A stretch of 64,000 nucleotides of DNA from Mesostigma viride (Eukaryota; Streptophyta; Mesostigmatophyceae; Mesostigmatales; Mesostigmataceae): the NCBI GenBank assembly GCA_009746045.1, contig RPFO01000253.1, forward strand, positions 4,738,332 to 4,802,331, in the 5' to 3' direction. The translations under genes were made by a program, and so were the position numbers. Each line of letters opens with the position of its first letter. The stretch's first letter is position 1. Of the stretch, positions 22,644 to 33,888 are shown in pieces. Below the pieces are notes generated by a model that was not told where the DNA came from, searched no databases, and saw nothing but the letters and a program-made list of their open reading frames with translations.

Positions 22644-25600
22644 CTAAAACGGAGCGTTACTAGACCACGGAAGCCACTGGACTTCTAATGGGTTGTCATT
22701 GGGCATGTGGGTAAAGATCCTGTTTTTGCCCATGAGGTCATGAAAGATCTCAAGTGGGCTGGGCTTATCCTGGTCCGCGCCAGGGTCCCAGATTTTGTTT
22801 TGTTCATTTGCAACCATCCACTAGCGTCGCATGCCGGAGTTCCATAGGTAAATGAAGCGTGAGAGAACCCCAGCTTTGTCGAAAACTGTGCGCCTATTGA
22901 ACACCACATCGTTTCGCACCGTCCAGATTGTATATAACATGCATGTGCGGAGCCATATCCACGCTTGTTGTGAAAAGGTGAGCTCAAGGCCAGGGGTGCC
23001 AGTGATGCCAAAGATAATTGAGCGGGTAGACACCGGTATGATAGGCTCAGATGTCCAGGCTGCCCATAAACCAATCAACCAGGTCCAAACTCCCTGGAGG
23101 TTACACCATAAAAATCGGTGTTCCACAGTTTCAGTGGGGTTGGTACATAAACATGTAGCAGGGTGGTGAAATCGCCGGTGGAGGATCTCCCCGACCCCGA
23201 TGGACCGGTGCATCAAGAGGTGTTGTACGTCGGTCGCGCGGCGATCAATCAGCGGGTGGTCAGCGGCGAGGGTGATGTTGCGGACCCAGGTGTGGCCAGG
23301 CCACTCAGTAGCGCCCCAGCGTGTCCGTCCGGGGTGGAATTGATGGTTTTTATGCAAGAGCATTGTGTAGCCCCACTCTGCCGTGTACTCGTAAAGGCCT
23401 TTTACAATTCTGCTGTCACCCTGATTTAGCACCCAGCCAAATTCCACTGGATCCAATGACAACATGTCCAGGCGAGTTGATCCCACATGTAGCCAAATAA
23501 TAGCAGCGTCTGGAAGGTTGGGGTTGGGTTGGTATACACATGATTGTTCAAGGGACCAAGGTACAACCCGAATCCGGTGGCATAGCTGGGTGGGGAGGAA
23601 CACCACTGCAGTTGTAAGTTGAGCCAGACAGCCATTGTGGCCGCTCAGCGGCGCCAGTAGTTGAACGTGCAGGGTTCCAAGGGGGAGTTCTGCGATCACC
23701 TTCCCCGAGCATGTTGCGGTCGTGCTGTATGGACAAAAGCAGCACCATTCACCAGCTTTATAGGGGGCACGGGGAGAAGTCATGAGTGTGTGCCAGCGGG
23801 GGGTATGGCTTGTACTAGCGCGGCCCAGGCAGCATAAGTAGGCATATTGGGGACCCAGGCAGCCAGTTCGTTATATGTTAAGAGGCGGTAGCAGTCACCG
23901 TGGAGAATATACAGGTGGAGAATAGTGGTTACAGGGTGGGGGGATGTTATGAAGCCTTCATAGGGGTTAGGGCCACTTAAGCATCCGAAGGGGCGATTAA
24001 GGGGGTTGAGGTATATATCATTAAAGAATAGGGGTTGGCGTGCAACTTCCTCACGTAGTGTGGGGAATAATAGGCGGTCGGGTTTAAGTGCCATAAAGCC
24101 TTGCCATATACGAGCCCAGTACCAAGGAAGACCTCTGGTGAGCTTCGGGGAGGGGAGGCGAGCAGTAAGCAGTGCGGCTCCAGAGTGCCAGGAAATACCA
24201 TTGGAGTGATGAGTAAGACGTGAGAGGGTTACACGTGCCAGAAGACATCCAGGGTGTGTGTTGACACCAATGTGGGCAGAGATAACTTGTTTGGCATACA
24301 CAGACCATAAACGCCATTGCATATTGTGTAAGCCTAGTCCTCCAAGAGGCCACGGCATAAAAGACATTGACTCTCTGATCCATCCGTGTACCTGGCGGCT
24401 GAGATCGCTCGATTTTTTCCAAACAAAGTTATGCCCCAGTCGTTGAATAAGAGACACGGTGTGTTCATCCGGTGGGTGGGCCTGACCGAAGTACAGCAGC
24501 TTGGAGAACAGCAGCTGGTTCGTGACGAGGACCTTGCCCCGGAGGCTGAGGCGGTGTACGCCAGCCCAGCGGTTGGCCACCTGTTGTACACCAGTAAGTT
24601 TGCCCAGTTGTTGTGATTCGTCGTATAAAAAGGTTTTGACTTCCAATAACCTCCCTTCGGCTGTCCGACCGATAGGGCAGTTATGCAAAAGGTGGTATCC
24701 TCCTGGCGGGACCCATGTCACCGCCAGGTTAGTAGGTTGGAGAGTCGGGTTGGTTGTTCTGCCAATATGCAAGCCCGTGGACTTTTGCACGTTGCAGCGT
24801 TGTTGGGAGGCGGTACAGTATGTAGATATATTGTCAAGCACAGCATCAACATCACGCAGGGAGGTGCAAATGTTAGTAGTGTCATCGGCGTAAGCAGTTT
24901 GAAACAGACCACGTGTGTGGTGAGGGAGGGGTAGCCTTGAATACGGCTGTCCTGTTGATGAAGAAAGAAGAGGCCAGCGTGAGCGAGCAAAAAGAGAAGG
25001 GGAGAGAGACAGTCGCCTTGTGGGAGAGAGCGTGTGCTATGGCCTATTTGGGATTTATGTCCATTAATTAGTAGGTGCCAAGTGAGGGATTTGATCATGC
25101 CTAGACTGACCTTAATAAGTTTAGGTCCAAATCCAAGCCCGTGTAGTATAGCCTCGAGGTATTTCCAACATATGCGGTCGAATGCCTTTTCAAAATCCCA
25201 AAATAAAATAAGACCTATAATATTGTTGCGCCATGCGTCATCAACAATGTCCATGATCATGGTGATGCTGTCGCTGATGTGTAGGTTGGACCTGAATCCA
25301 ACTTGTTCCGGGCCGATCAGATTATCTAGTACACTATAGAAACGGCGTTGCAAGAGTTTGCTGGCTAGTTTGTAAGGGACTGTGAGCATGCGAATGGGTC
25401 TATAATTTTTCCAACTTGTTTTATCCCCTTTTTTGTGTAAGAGGATGAGGATTGTTTCCGACCACTGGCCCACAACAGTTTCGGTGTTCCAGATTTCCAG
25501 GATGCATTGGTATAGATCCCTGCCTATGAGGGGCCAGAACGTTTTAAAAAACTCTACTGGAAGGCCATCTGCACCAGGTGCGCTACCGGTTTTGAGATGT

Positions 25601-27043
25601 TGGAGTGCTAGAGATGTTTCTTCCATAGTGGGGCTGGCGTCTAGTAGAGCTTGTTGTGACGGAGAGAGGCGGTGGGAATAGCATCGAGGATTTTTTGTGT
25701 GGCTGTATTTGCAGAGGGGTCGGGTTCTGTCCGGAACAGGGTGGAGAAAAAAGCATGTCCAGATTGTAGGATGTCTTGAGGGGTGGTATGGGTGCCAGTC
25801 TCGTCTGTAATTTCAGTGATGGTGGTTTGTGAGCGCGGGGGTGGGATAAATGCAAAGAATTCCTTATTCATTCGTTCACCCTTGACATGCCACCATGTAT
25901 TTTCCACATCTAGGGCTTCTGCGTGGCGTTCAAGGCGTAGCTTATCCATCTCAGTCTGGCACAATTGCAGTCGTGTTAACTCGTGCGGGGCTAGGCGGGG
26001 TTTGGATTGCAACATAGTAATAACTCGTTTGTAGTAATTGTAGTCTTTGCCTTTTATGCGGCGTTGTTCTAGATCGTATGCCTTAGAGGAGTCAAGGATG
26101 TGCGAGAGGCATGCTTGCATCCAGAGCGTAGTGCTTGGGTAGTCTACTTGCTTGGTTTTCCAGTCCCGCCATTGTTCTCGGACTAGGGAGCGAAAGGCGG
26201 GGTCAGCCAGCAGCTTTTTATTGAGGCGAGGGACGCCTGGTCCTCTGGGGGGGCTGGAGTGATACACCATGGTGAGAAGGCAGGGTAGTGATCAGAAAAA
26301 ACTGTGGAGCGTATGACCTCTGCGTGACAAATGAGGGATGCCCAAAAGGGTGACATAAATATGTAGTCTAGACGGCTAGTGATGCGGGTGCCCTGACGAG
26401 TGGACTCGCGAGTATGCAGATGGTCGCGAGGTTTGATAACATCCTGTAGTGAGAGGCGTGTGAGGTGGTTGGCTAACGAGGTCGTCTCAAGCCCAAGGCC
26501 ATGGTCTAGGTCAACATTAAAGTCACCCATTAGTATGACCTCATGAGATTGGTCCAGGAGGGGGGCAACCATAGCAAACAAATCATCAAAAAATTTTATA
26601 CGGTCAGAGTGTTCGTTGGGGGCATATACCGATATAATATAGCCAGTCTTACCGCCCCAGGAGATGCATTGCCGGGTCCAGCGACCCTGCCATGTGTTGG
26701 GAGCAGTATCTGTGTGCTGGGCCCATGGGTGCAGTTGAACATGAGGGTGTGGCGGACGTCGATATTGTAGCAATGCAGTGCCTCCACTAGTCCCCCGTGC
26801 CCATGCCCATCTGCGTTCCATGTCTGGGGTGCGTCTTGTAAAGGATTGTAGCGCTTTGGCGTCTATTCCAGGAAATTTATGTTCTTGTAGGCCTACCCAG
26901 ATTTCATGAGATGGGCCGACATAGGGTTGGGTGATACTGGCTAGTTGTGCCTGGAGCGCAGATATTTTAGACTGTCCCTGGGTGCGAACACCATAAGTAT
27001 TTAAACCCTGAACGTTCCAAGATATTATAGTAAGTTGACTCAT
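22644..27043 (-). pseudogene. LINE ORF2: APE endonuclease + reverse transcriptase + zf-RVT, frameshifted
   Basis: It starts at the ATG 27043-27041. The endonuclease carries SWNVQGLN, LQEHKFPG, YIISVYAPN, ILMGDFNVDLD, SRLDYIF and SDHYP, all expected APE-type catalytic blocks. A frameshift near 26260 moves into a helical linker (KLRLERHAEALDVENTWWH), and another near 25640 into the RT. The RT shows GSAPGADGLPVEFFKTFW, LHKKGDKTSWKNYRPIRM, IGPEQVGFR, FWDFEKAFDRI and SLPQGDCLSP; a further shift near 24910 precedes AYADDTTN, the intact catalytic box. The C-terminal frame carries HPLIDRRATDVQHLL with CLCTNPTETVEHRFLWC, the zinc-binding module found after RT in plant LINEs. After one more shift near 22820 it ends with PSPLEIFHDLM...QWLPWSSNAPF. 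Confidence 0.88.
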
Positions 27044-27095
27044 AAGTTAGTAGAAGGAGAGAGAATGCAGAAGGATGCGAGCGTTGGCGTACCTC

Positions 27096-28524
27096 TCATG
27101 CCTTGGAAGACGATGCACGCGCCCGCTTGGTTGCGTCGGCTGTGGTGACCGTTGGCTGCGCCCGTTTGGCCGAGGGGTCGTCCTGCGCTGTCGCTTCCTC
27201 GAGAGAGCCAGTTGAGGAGGGCATCATGTCGAGATCATGGGGTAGGGCCGGCAGCCGTGCCGCCGGATCAGACGGTGACGGCTGGTTGTGCGCTCCCGGG
27301 GGATCCACGTAGTTCGCCCCGGGGACGCGTCGGAGGATGCTCTTGAGTTGGGCCGACGTAACCCCGATGGATTTCAGTGCGGCCTCCTCGTTGGTCCAGA
27401 CCAAGCGAGCCCCGGCTGTTGCGAAGTCTCCTTCCTTGGATGTGAGGCATGGCACTAGTGTTTTCAGGATATAGATGGTGCCAGCCCTGGGGCGGTAGTC
27501 AATTGAAGCGTCTAACATGATGGACAGCCGGCGCGCGTTTCGGGAGACTTGTACAAGCGTGGCGAGCTGGTTACGTTTGAGAAAGTCCTCCGTTTCCGTC
27601 CAGATGTCAAGTGGCCGCCCTGTCCTAGCCCCCATGGGCTTGTGCATCAACAAGCTGGGGCTGTTATCTGCAGCGACGGTGCAGAGTACCTTGTTGGGTT
27701 GATTGGCCGAGGTGATGTATGGGTAGAGGTGGCTGCCCACCGAGGCGTCCTTGGGGATGTCTAGTTGTTGCAGATCCCATTCGCTGTAGCCGCCCATGAT
27801 GTAGCGGTTGATGAGCACGTACGGTGGGACCGCCTCTGGGGGCGCCGCTGGGTCCTGCTCGGTTTGCAGGCCACCGAGCCGCTGTTGCTTGGCAGCTGCA
27901 AGCCTGAGGGCCTCTGGGCACGCGTTGGATAAATGTTCACGCGAGCGCATGCAGGTGGTACATAGTAGCGGTTCCATGTTGATTTGGGTAGTCACCCGAG
28001 AGTCAGCCAGCTTAGCAATGTCGAACTCCATGATGGGGATTTGCAGAATGTCCGGTAGGCAGCGTGGCGAGGTGCCGGAATAGCCGCCGGGGCACCCCCA
28101 GATCTGCCCAGTGCCGTTCAGTCCTAGCCCTTGGTCCGGTTCGAACCGGGGCGTGTAGCTGCAGACGATGCTGTAGGCTTGGTAGGAGTTGCCACCACCC
28201 GTGCGAGGAAGGTCCTCCACCTTGTTGGGCAGGTTCAACCCGTGAAGCGATCCGTAGGGCTTAAAGATTTCATTCAGGGCCTCTTGAGTCCGGATCCCGC
28301 CAGCCAGGGACGTTGTGCAGGGTCATGTGGTATGTCCCCGCCAGGTCTGTATGGCGCCAATATCGTACCGGGATAAATGTTCCGCCCACGGTGACCCCAG
28401 GGTGGGAGTTAACCGTTGTGAGGGTGTCCAGGACCGCTTTGGCTGCCTCCGGAGTAAAGAAACAGATCTCAACGTTGGGGTGGCCCTTGAGACCTTGAAT
28501 CACCTGGCCTGAACGCCCTGCCAC
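27096..28524 (-). pseudogene. LINE ORF1 (RNA-binding Gag-like protein), frameshifted
   Basis: The first part (28524-28270) reads a small alpha/beta module with NVEICFFTPEAAKAVLDTL, then YHMTLHNVP. After a one-base shift near 28300 the frame continues through an RRM-like TQEALNEIFKPYGSLHGL to the long part ending at 27096. The knuckle CTTCMRSREHLSNAC (C-x2-C-x5-H-x4-C) is a Gag-type zinc finger variant. The C-terminus is a low-complexity Lys/Arg/Ala/Ser tail. ORF1 proteins of this type bind the element RNA and form the RNP. The frameshift means this copy cannot make the full protein. Confidence 0.75.
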
Positions 28525-29098
28525 GCTAGCGGCGGCTGCACGTTTATCCGCTTGAGAAAGGTCAGGCGTTTGATTTTAAAGTGCAGGTGTCCGCTTCGGC
28601 CCTGCTGTACTTACAACTTACGCTGAGAACTTACCAAGTATTGGTTGATTCTAGGAAGACGTATCGACTTTCAGGCAGGCGTCAGGTTGTTGTTGTTGAT
28701 TCTGACACCGGACCTGGCGTCAGGCAATATAGGCATCGAATGTCCGCCGGCTCAGTTGACGTCATTCTTCTACTTGGAGAATATGCTAATACTATCGCTT
28801 ACTAAGAGCTTCTACTAAGAGATTCTACAAAAAGTGCCACGTGTCGTACAAGCCACGTAGCACGTAGCACACTCCCAAGTCGGTCCGGCGCAGCTTTTTG
28901 ACAGACTGAGTGCACTCCAGCACTTTTCACTTTGGCTGGCGCCGGGCGGCGCGGTAGGCCAAACTCTGGAGTACGCTCATGTACGATTTTAGGGGGGGAT
29001 GTCCCCCCTGAGTCCTCTACTGACGGTGTAATGCAATATAGCGACGACGAGGCCAGTGCGACTGTGCGACAGTGTGCAGCCATTTTCGATTTGCAGCC

Positions 29099-29611
29099 AT
29101 GAAGAAGAAAGGGCCTGAATGGGATTTGGTTCTCGAGAAGAAAGAAGCAGTCACAGATGCTGTTAGTAACAAAACGCAGTTTGTGTCGAATAAGTTCTGC
29201 TCATTTTGCAACAAGAAGTTCTCATACGGGGCGGGGGCAATCAGCGTATTCCGAGTCCATGCACACTTTGCCAGAATCGCAGGGGAAGGGATGTTACCCT
29301 GCGACAAAATTCCACCGAATATCCAGAGCAGGTTTCTCAGGATTGCTAACAACAAGTTGCAGAAGTCAGACGCCAAGAAGCAGCACAATTTGAACAGGGC
29401 AATGGCGGAGATGGGAGGGGCTGCGCCGGCTGACTTGTCGTCGGTTCCCAGCAAAGGCCAGCTGAGCATCACCAAATGGCTGGTTCCCGTCGACGAGAAA
29501 GGTGTCCAGCTGCTGGCTGCCGAATTTTTTATCGAGAACGGCATTGCCTTCAATGCGGCAGAGAGCGCCTCTTTCAAGCAGATGGTGGCCGGCATGATCC
29601 AGTACAAATAA
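29099..29611 (+). pseudogene. hAT-family transposase N-terminal fragment (BED zinc finger)
   Basis: This 170-codon open frame starts at the ATG 29099. It carries a BED-type finger, CSFCNKKFSYGAG...VHAHFARIAGEGMLPCDKIP, followed by a basic/Gln helix region. It ends with AAEFFIENGIAFNAAESASF and KQMV, the conserved start of the hAT transposase catalytic part (the ENGIPFN-type block). The frame then stops; the RNase H-like DDE core and dimerisation domain are absent from the remaining ~380 bp of the element. It may bind DNA without catalysis, or be a dead remnant. Confidence 0.75.
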
Positions 29612-29995
29612 GGGCACGTCACCCCTCCTTCTCGGAAGTTGTGTCTTATGTCAGGACTCTCATGCATTATATAGTGGATGGCTTTCCTTACAATCAATTA
29701 ATTAATTGATTCCTTACTATTCCCGTTGCAGCCTGCTCCCCCCTGCATTTAACAAATCATAATCAGATAGGATTCCAGGGCATAAATGGAAGATGTTAAT
29801 AAATAAGCATATACACCAAATTTCAGTTGCAATAACTGCATGACCATCATCAAGGAGCGTGCTAATTGGGTGACTGACAATTGGACCACAAAAACTGTCG
29901 CGTATTTTATACCGCCACGTATTTTACACCCCCCACGTATAATACGCGTATTTTAGGTCAGCGTATTATACCCCGCACACGTATTTGCCAACCTG

Positions 29996-31037
29996 GGGCA
30001 CAACCCTTATGCTGGCTTCCTGTGCGCATCACCCCCTGTTCTGAGAGTGCTCGATCTCTACGCCTGGCAGGGGGACAGATATCGGTTACTGGCATATACT
30101 GAAGTTAATGCTTGGGTGCAAAACATGCCATCGCTACACGCTTGGAACACCCTCATCCAGGCCATCCCAGCTACATGGCATGCTCTGATGATGGCCCCAT
30201 GCAAGGCCCTCCAACCAGGTGATTGGATCAGTTTTTACCCATGCAGACGGGATCACACCCACATGCAAAGGTCTGGTCCGGGGAGTGTTACCTCCGGCCG
30301 GAATTCAAGTCCAAGTGGCCGACATCCTTCCAGGCCACAATGGTTACCTCAATCAGTTGGCGACATTATGTGTATGTCTTCCAGCCCACCAATGTCACCG
30401 TATCCGGATGGTCCCGTGGTTAGTATCAAGGTCCTGCATGTTCCAGCCGGACCCCACGACCCCGGCGGAGGCCGTCACTTGGTTACACGTAGGCAATACG
30501 AGGCTGGATACTTTACCATTGGACCCCCTGGAATTTGGCTGGACCCTGAACAAGGGGATGTCTAGGATCAGCAAATGTCTTTAATTACGAGTACACGGCA
30601 GAATGGGGTTATGACATTTTATTGCACGCGAACCATAAGCTCCACCCCGGCCGCCCACGATGGGGCTTTCAATGGCCTGGATACAGTTGGATTAAACTTA
30701 TCACCCTGGCGGTCGATCACCCCTTGGTGGACCGCAGAGCGACCGACATTCAACATCTTTTACTGCACAGGGAAATCGGGGTAAACGCGACCCTCAGCAG
30801 TCGGTTTCACCACGATGCGACATGCCTGTGCACCTTCCCCTCGGAAACAATTGAGCACCGCTTTCTCTACTGCCAAGTGAGCGGGGTGTGGCAATGGTTG
30901 TTTAACGTATGGTCCGCATCAGTGGACCGCGCCGCCACATTCCACATTAGCGCTATCACTATCAGTGCGTTGTATCATATTCGGTATGGCGGGGACCCCA
31001 GGGGATGAGTTGTCCGACAGTCAACTAGCCTGGGTAT
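29996..31037 (+). pseudogene. LINE A, middle part (zf-RVT region)
   Basis: Continues LINE A after the hAT-like insertion. Frames read PYAGFLCASPPVLRVLDLYAW, then MQRSGPG, HPLVDRRATDIQHLLLHREI and CLCTFPSETIEHRFLYC (the zf-RVT Cys/His module), ending in DSQLAWV at 31037. Compared with the minus-strand LINE the protein is clearly homologous but diverged, with several frameshifts. At 31038 a truncated LINE family 2 copy interrupts it. Confidence 0.85.
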
Positions 31038-31517
31038 TAAATTAAATTAAATTATAACATGTCTCCGTTGGGAGATCATGTAGCACATATTCCAGGTTGG
31101 ATGCATGGGTGGTGTGGAGGAAGCCGCGTAATCGAACTAACCTAACTCTAAGCTATATCTAGTCTAGAAAAGCCTATCTACGCTACTCATCAAAACGGCC
31201 CCTCCTCTTGGGGGGGGGGCGGCTTGCCCACAGGGGCTGGCGTGTGAGCCTTGACAATCTTCTGCCACCGCTTCTTGTCCTGCATGGCAGTCCAGAGAAG
31301 GGAGAGAGAGGGGATGCGGTACTCAATTTGGGCTGGGACCACTAGGTCGTCCAGCAACATCTGGGTATAGGTCATGGCATGTTTCCCTACCCTTTTAGGG
31401 ATGTTCGTGGGGCCAGGCCAGGTCAAAATATGCCACCCTGGTTGGCCGAGCCGCTGGGGACCGGCCAGACCAAGGGCGGTGTCGACCTGGCTGGTGCGAG
31501 CAAGATGTCCTACAAAT
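31038..31517 (-). mobile_element. LINE family 2, 5'-truncated copy inserted in LINE A
   Basis: Minus-strand 3' end of LINE family 2: ARTSQVDTALGLAGPQRLG...QMLLDDLVVPAQIEYRI...RWQKIVKAHTPAPVGK, then 3' untranslated region and a TTATAATTTAATTTAATTTAA tail at 31038. It is flanked by the 10-bp direct repeat GCCTGGGTAT (31028-31037 and 31518-31527). Excision of the insert joins LINE A as SQLAWVWLRTNMIYATW in one frame. Confidence 0.88.
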
Positions 31518-32030
31518 GCCTGGGTATGGCTACGCACTAATATGATATATGCGACCTGGACTATCCGGAACGAGACGGTTTTCAAAGTGCGGCACGAGTA
31601 CACCAAAGCCGCCGTGGTGAGGCGGTTTATCTTCCTCTGGAACTCAGCAATGGGTCGCGTTTGGCTCTTGGCGCAAGAACAATACAAGGTGTGGGACCCC
31701 GGGCCCAACAATGACAGGCCCAGCCCCTTGGAGCTCTTCCATGCTCTCCTGGGACGCAACAGGGTGTTTACTTGCATTCCTCATGGTGACCTTACGCGCG
31801 TCACTTGGGCTCCCCTGGTCACATAATGCTCCTTTCCGCCGACACGTCATGTTTGTTTGCTGTCGTAGTTGCTGCCAAGTAAACCTTTCACCTATCACAC
31901 TACCCTCAGTGGGTAACCAGCTGGTCGATATACGTGGTACCTCCTAACGATATTCCTATTGGTTAATAAAAAATACCCATTTACCCGAAAAAAAAAATAC
32001 CCATGTCCTTGCCATTTCCCCGAAAACTTG
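31518..32030 (+). pseudogene. LINE A, C-terminal end and 3' untranslated region
   Basis: The frame WLRTNMIYATWTIRNETVF...FIFLWNSAMGRVWLL...PLELFHALLGRNRVF...VTWAPLVT ends with a stop at 31824-31826. The 3' region contains AATACCCAT strings also found at the LINE 3' ends at 62.6 and 62.87 kb. The exact 3' boundary and its target duplication could not be fixed. Confidence 0.75.
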
Positions 32031-32139
32031 GCAGAGAAAAGCAACTTTCCAGGACAAAAAAACACTAATTATGTAGGTCAATAATTGCATGGCTTCCTTG
32101 GTCACATGACTCACATCTGCTTTACTTCTTTCTGCTTTA

Positions 32140-33262
32140 CTGCTCTTAAGGGGTTCGAGCCAGGCTTGGACATCCTTAACGAGAAAGAGCATGGCGGGGT
32201 AAAACCTGGTTACCGCCTGGCCGACCTGATTTATGCGGATGACACCACCCGGCCTCATCGCGCGCCCCGAGCTCATTCAGACCTGGCTGGACTGTCTGGG
32301 CCTGGAGGCGAGGGCGGTGGGGTTGGAGATTAGTGTCAAACTTGAGGCGATGGTGATTGGGGCCTCCAGTACACCGCCGCTGCCGCGCCTGCTCGACGGG
32401 ACGGACGTCCCGTTCCGCGATCGCTTCAAACTGCTGGGGAGCTGGCTCCCTGACACCGCCGACGATGTACGTGGACATCCACATCGGCCTGGCCTGGGCT
32501 GGGCTTCGTTCGCTCAACACCTACTGGCGCTCCAAGGGCCTGGGCGAGCACCGCAAGCGCATGCTCTTCAAGGTCTTCGTCCTCACGGTGCTCACTTATG
32601 GCGCCGAGGCGTGGACACTCACACCCACACTGGCAGCTAAGCTAGAGTGCTAGACGGCACAGTTTACAGGATGCTCCGACAGGTCCTGAACGTAGGGTTT
32701 TCCAAGCGCCCGTCATTAGAGTCTTTGTATCAGGGCATGCCTCGTATTTCGGACGAGATTAGACAGCGTAGGATAGCATTTGTAGGACACCTTGCTCGCA
32801 CCAGCCAGGTCGACACCGCCCTTGGTCTGGCAGGCCCCCAGCGGCTTGGCCAGCCAGGGCGGCATATTCTGACCTGGCCTGGCCCCAAGGGCATTCCCAA
32901 AAGCTAGGGTAGGGAAACATGTCACGAACTACACCCAGATGTTGCTGGATGACCTACTGGTCCCAGCCCAGTTTGAATACCGCATCCACTCTCTCTCCCT
33001 TCTTTGGACTGCCATGCAGAACAAGACGCGGTGGCAGAAGATTGTCAAGGCTCACACGCCCGACCCTGCGGGCAACCACCTCCCCCCAAGAGGAGGAGGC
33101 GTTTAATTGATGAGTAGGGTAGTTAGGATTTTTTTAGACTAGATAGATCAGCGTCAGGTTAGTTAGATTACGCGGCTCTCTCCACGAGTTCCACCATCCA
33201 TCAAGGAATATGTGCTACATGATCTCCCAACGGAGGCATGTTATAATTTAATTTTTTAATTT
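32140..33262 (+). pseudogene. LINE family 2 remnant (RT end, thumb and C-terminus)
   Basis: Reads KPGYRLADLIYADDTT (catalytic YADD box), then after shifts ELIQTWLDCLGLEARAVGL, LPRLLDGTDVPFRDRFKLLG, LTVLTYGAEAWTL, MLRQVLNVGFSKRPS and AFVGHLARTSQVDTALGLAG. The 3' region follows, with ATGATCTCCCAACGGAGGCA and the TTATAATTTAATTTTTTAAT tail. At least three frameshifts or stops break it. The order RT, TYGAEAW block, then GHLAR block is typical of RTE/CR1-like or other non-L1 LINE C-termini in many eukaryotes. It is a different family from LINE A. Confidence 0.8.
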
Positions 33263-33269
33263 AATGACT

Positions 33270-33888
33270 CACATCATAACTGACATGCGCCCTATTTTAA
33301 CTTTTAACCCATGGTCCGCCCGATGTTATGTTTTTTCATAACAACCCGCGTCACGTAACTGTATCGCGTAAATCCGTGACCTAAGACGTAAGTGACGTAA
33401 CGTAAATTGGTCCGACGGTTCAGGGCAGACCCAACGTGAATGAAAATGCCAAGCCGCTTTATACCTGGTACCGTTTATCGCTCGCCAGTTGTCAGCCTTT
33501 GCAATGTCTTGTTATTACAAGTCACAACCTGAGTCCCGGCATAATTTGACAAAGCAGACCTTGATGCTACATTCAGGTGCCATAGCGCCTTTCGTACGGG
33601 ACCAGTCCGTCCTTGAGTGTCTGGATAATTTTCCCGTGAAATGTGGAAACACCCTAGTTTGTAATTTAACAATGCCAGGAATTCAGGTCGTTGACACGTG
33701 TAATCAGGTTAATATTTACAATTACGTTTCTGCGGCAGGATATTATCCCTTAGCTGCAACTACGCAAGGAAGGCAAGGCGGTACCACTCTTTTCTAGTTC
33801 AGCTTGAGGCTTGAATTCCAGCGGTAAAGGAGGCTTCTGCACTGATTGTATGTACGCCGGCATTGTCCCATCGAAAAGGAGGATCAGA
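33270..33888. other. Spacer; probable 3' untranslated region of the LysM gene
   Basis: No gene is supported on either strand. The part next to 33889 should contain the 3' untranslated region and polyadenylation site of the minus-strand LysM gene. Confidence 0.35.

Larger units (their letters stand above)
22562..28560 (-). mobile_element. Near full-length LINE (ORF1 + EN/RT ORF2) with 17-bp target duplication
   Basis: This 6.0-kb non-LTR retrotransposon on the minus strand is bounded by GTCAGGCGTTTGATTTT at 22545-22561 and 28561-28577. It has a short 5' leader, ORF1 (RRM-like fold and CCHC-like knuckle), a gap of about 50 bp, ORF2 (APE-type endonuclease, RT, C-terminal zf-RVT module) and a 3' untranslated region with AATAAA shortly before the end. 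It has no poly-A tail. The domain set resembles the L1 superclade of plants and algae. Several single-base frameshifts inactivate both ORFs, but the sequence is well preserved overall and copies elsewhere in the genome may be active. Confidence 0.9.
22121..29016. mobile_element. Inner DNA transposon with 8-bp target duplication, split by a LINE
   Basis: The left end AGGAGGGGGGACATCC and the right end GGATGTCCCCCCTGAGTCCT are inverted repeats of each other apart from a 3-4-bp indel. They are flanked by the 8-bp direct repeat CTACTGAC (22113-22120 and 29017-29024). Without the LINE inside it, the element is about 0.7 kb and has no coding capacity, i.e. a non-autonomous hAT/MITE-type element. 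Its insertion point is about 75 bp upstream of the ATG of the hAT-like transposase fragment. Confidence 0.75.
21775..29995 (+). mobile_element. Outer hAT-like DNA transposon inserted in LINE A
   Basis: The ends are short imperfect inverted repeats: GGGTTGG at the left and CCAACCTG at the right, i.e. cGGGTTGG against CAGGTTGG. They are flanked by the direct repeat GGGCACAACCC at 21764-21774 and 29996-30006. Removing the segment plus one repeat restores the LINE A reading frame. Both subterminal regions carry a GCGTATTATACG-type string (about 21850 and 29935). Inside is a plus-strand open frame for a BED-finger hAT transposase N-terminus (29099-29611). hAT elements normally make 8-bp duplications; 8 of the 11 shared bases would be the duplication proper. 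After subtracting the nested insertions the element is about 1.3 kb, so it is internally deleted. Confidence 0.7.

Noticed and set aside
33489-33797. 102-codon plus-strand open frame with several Cys
   Set aside because: It begins at a TTG rather than an ATG, has no recognisable domain, and lies where the 3' untranslated region of the LysM gene is expected.
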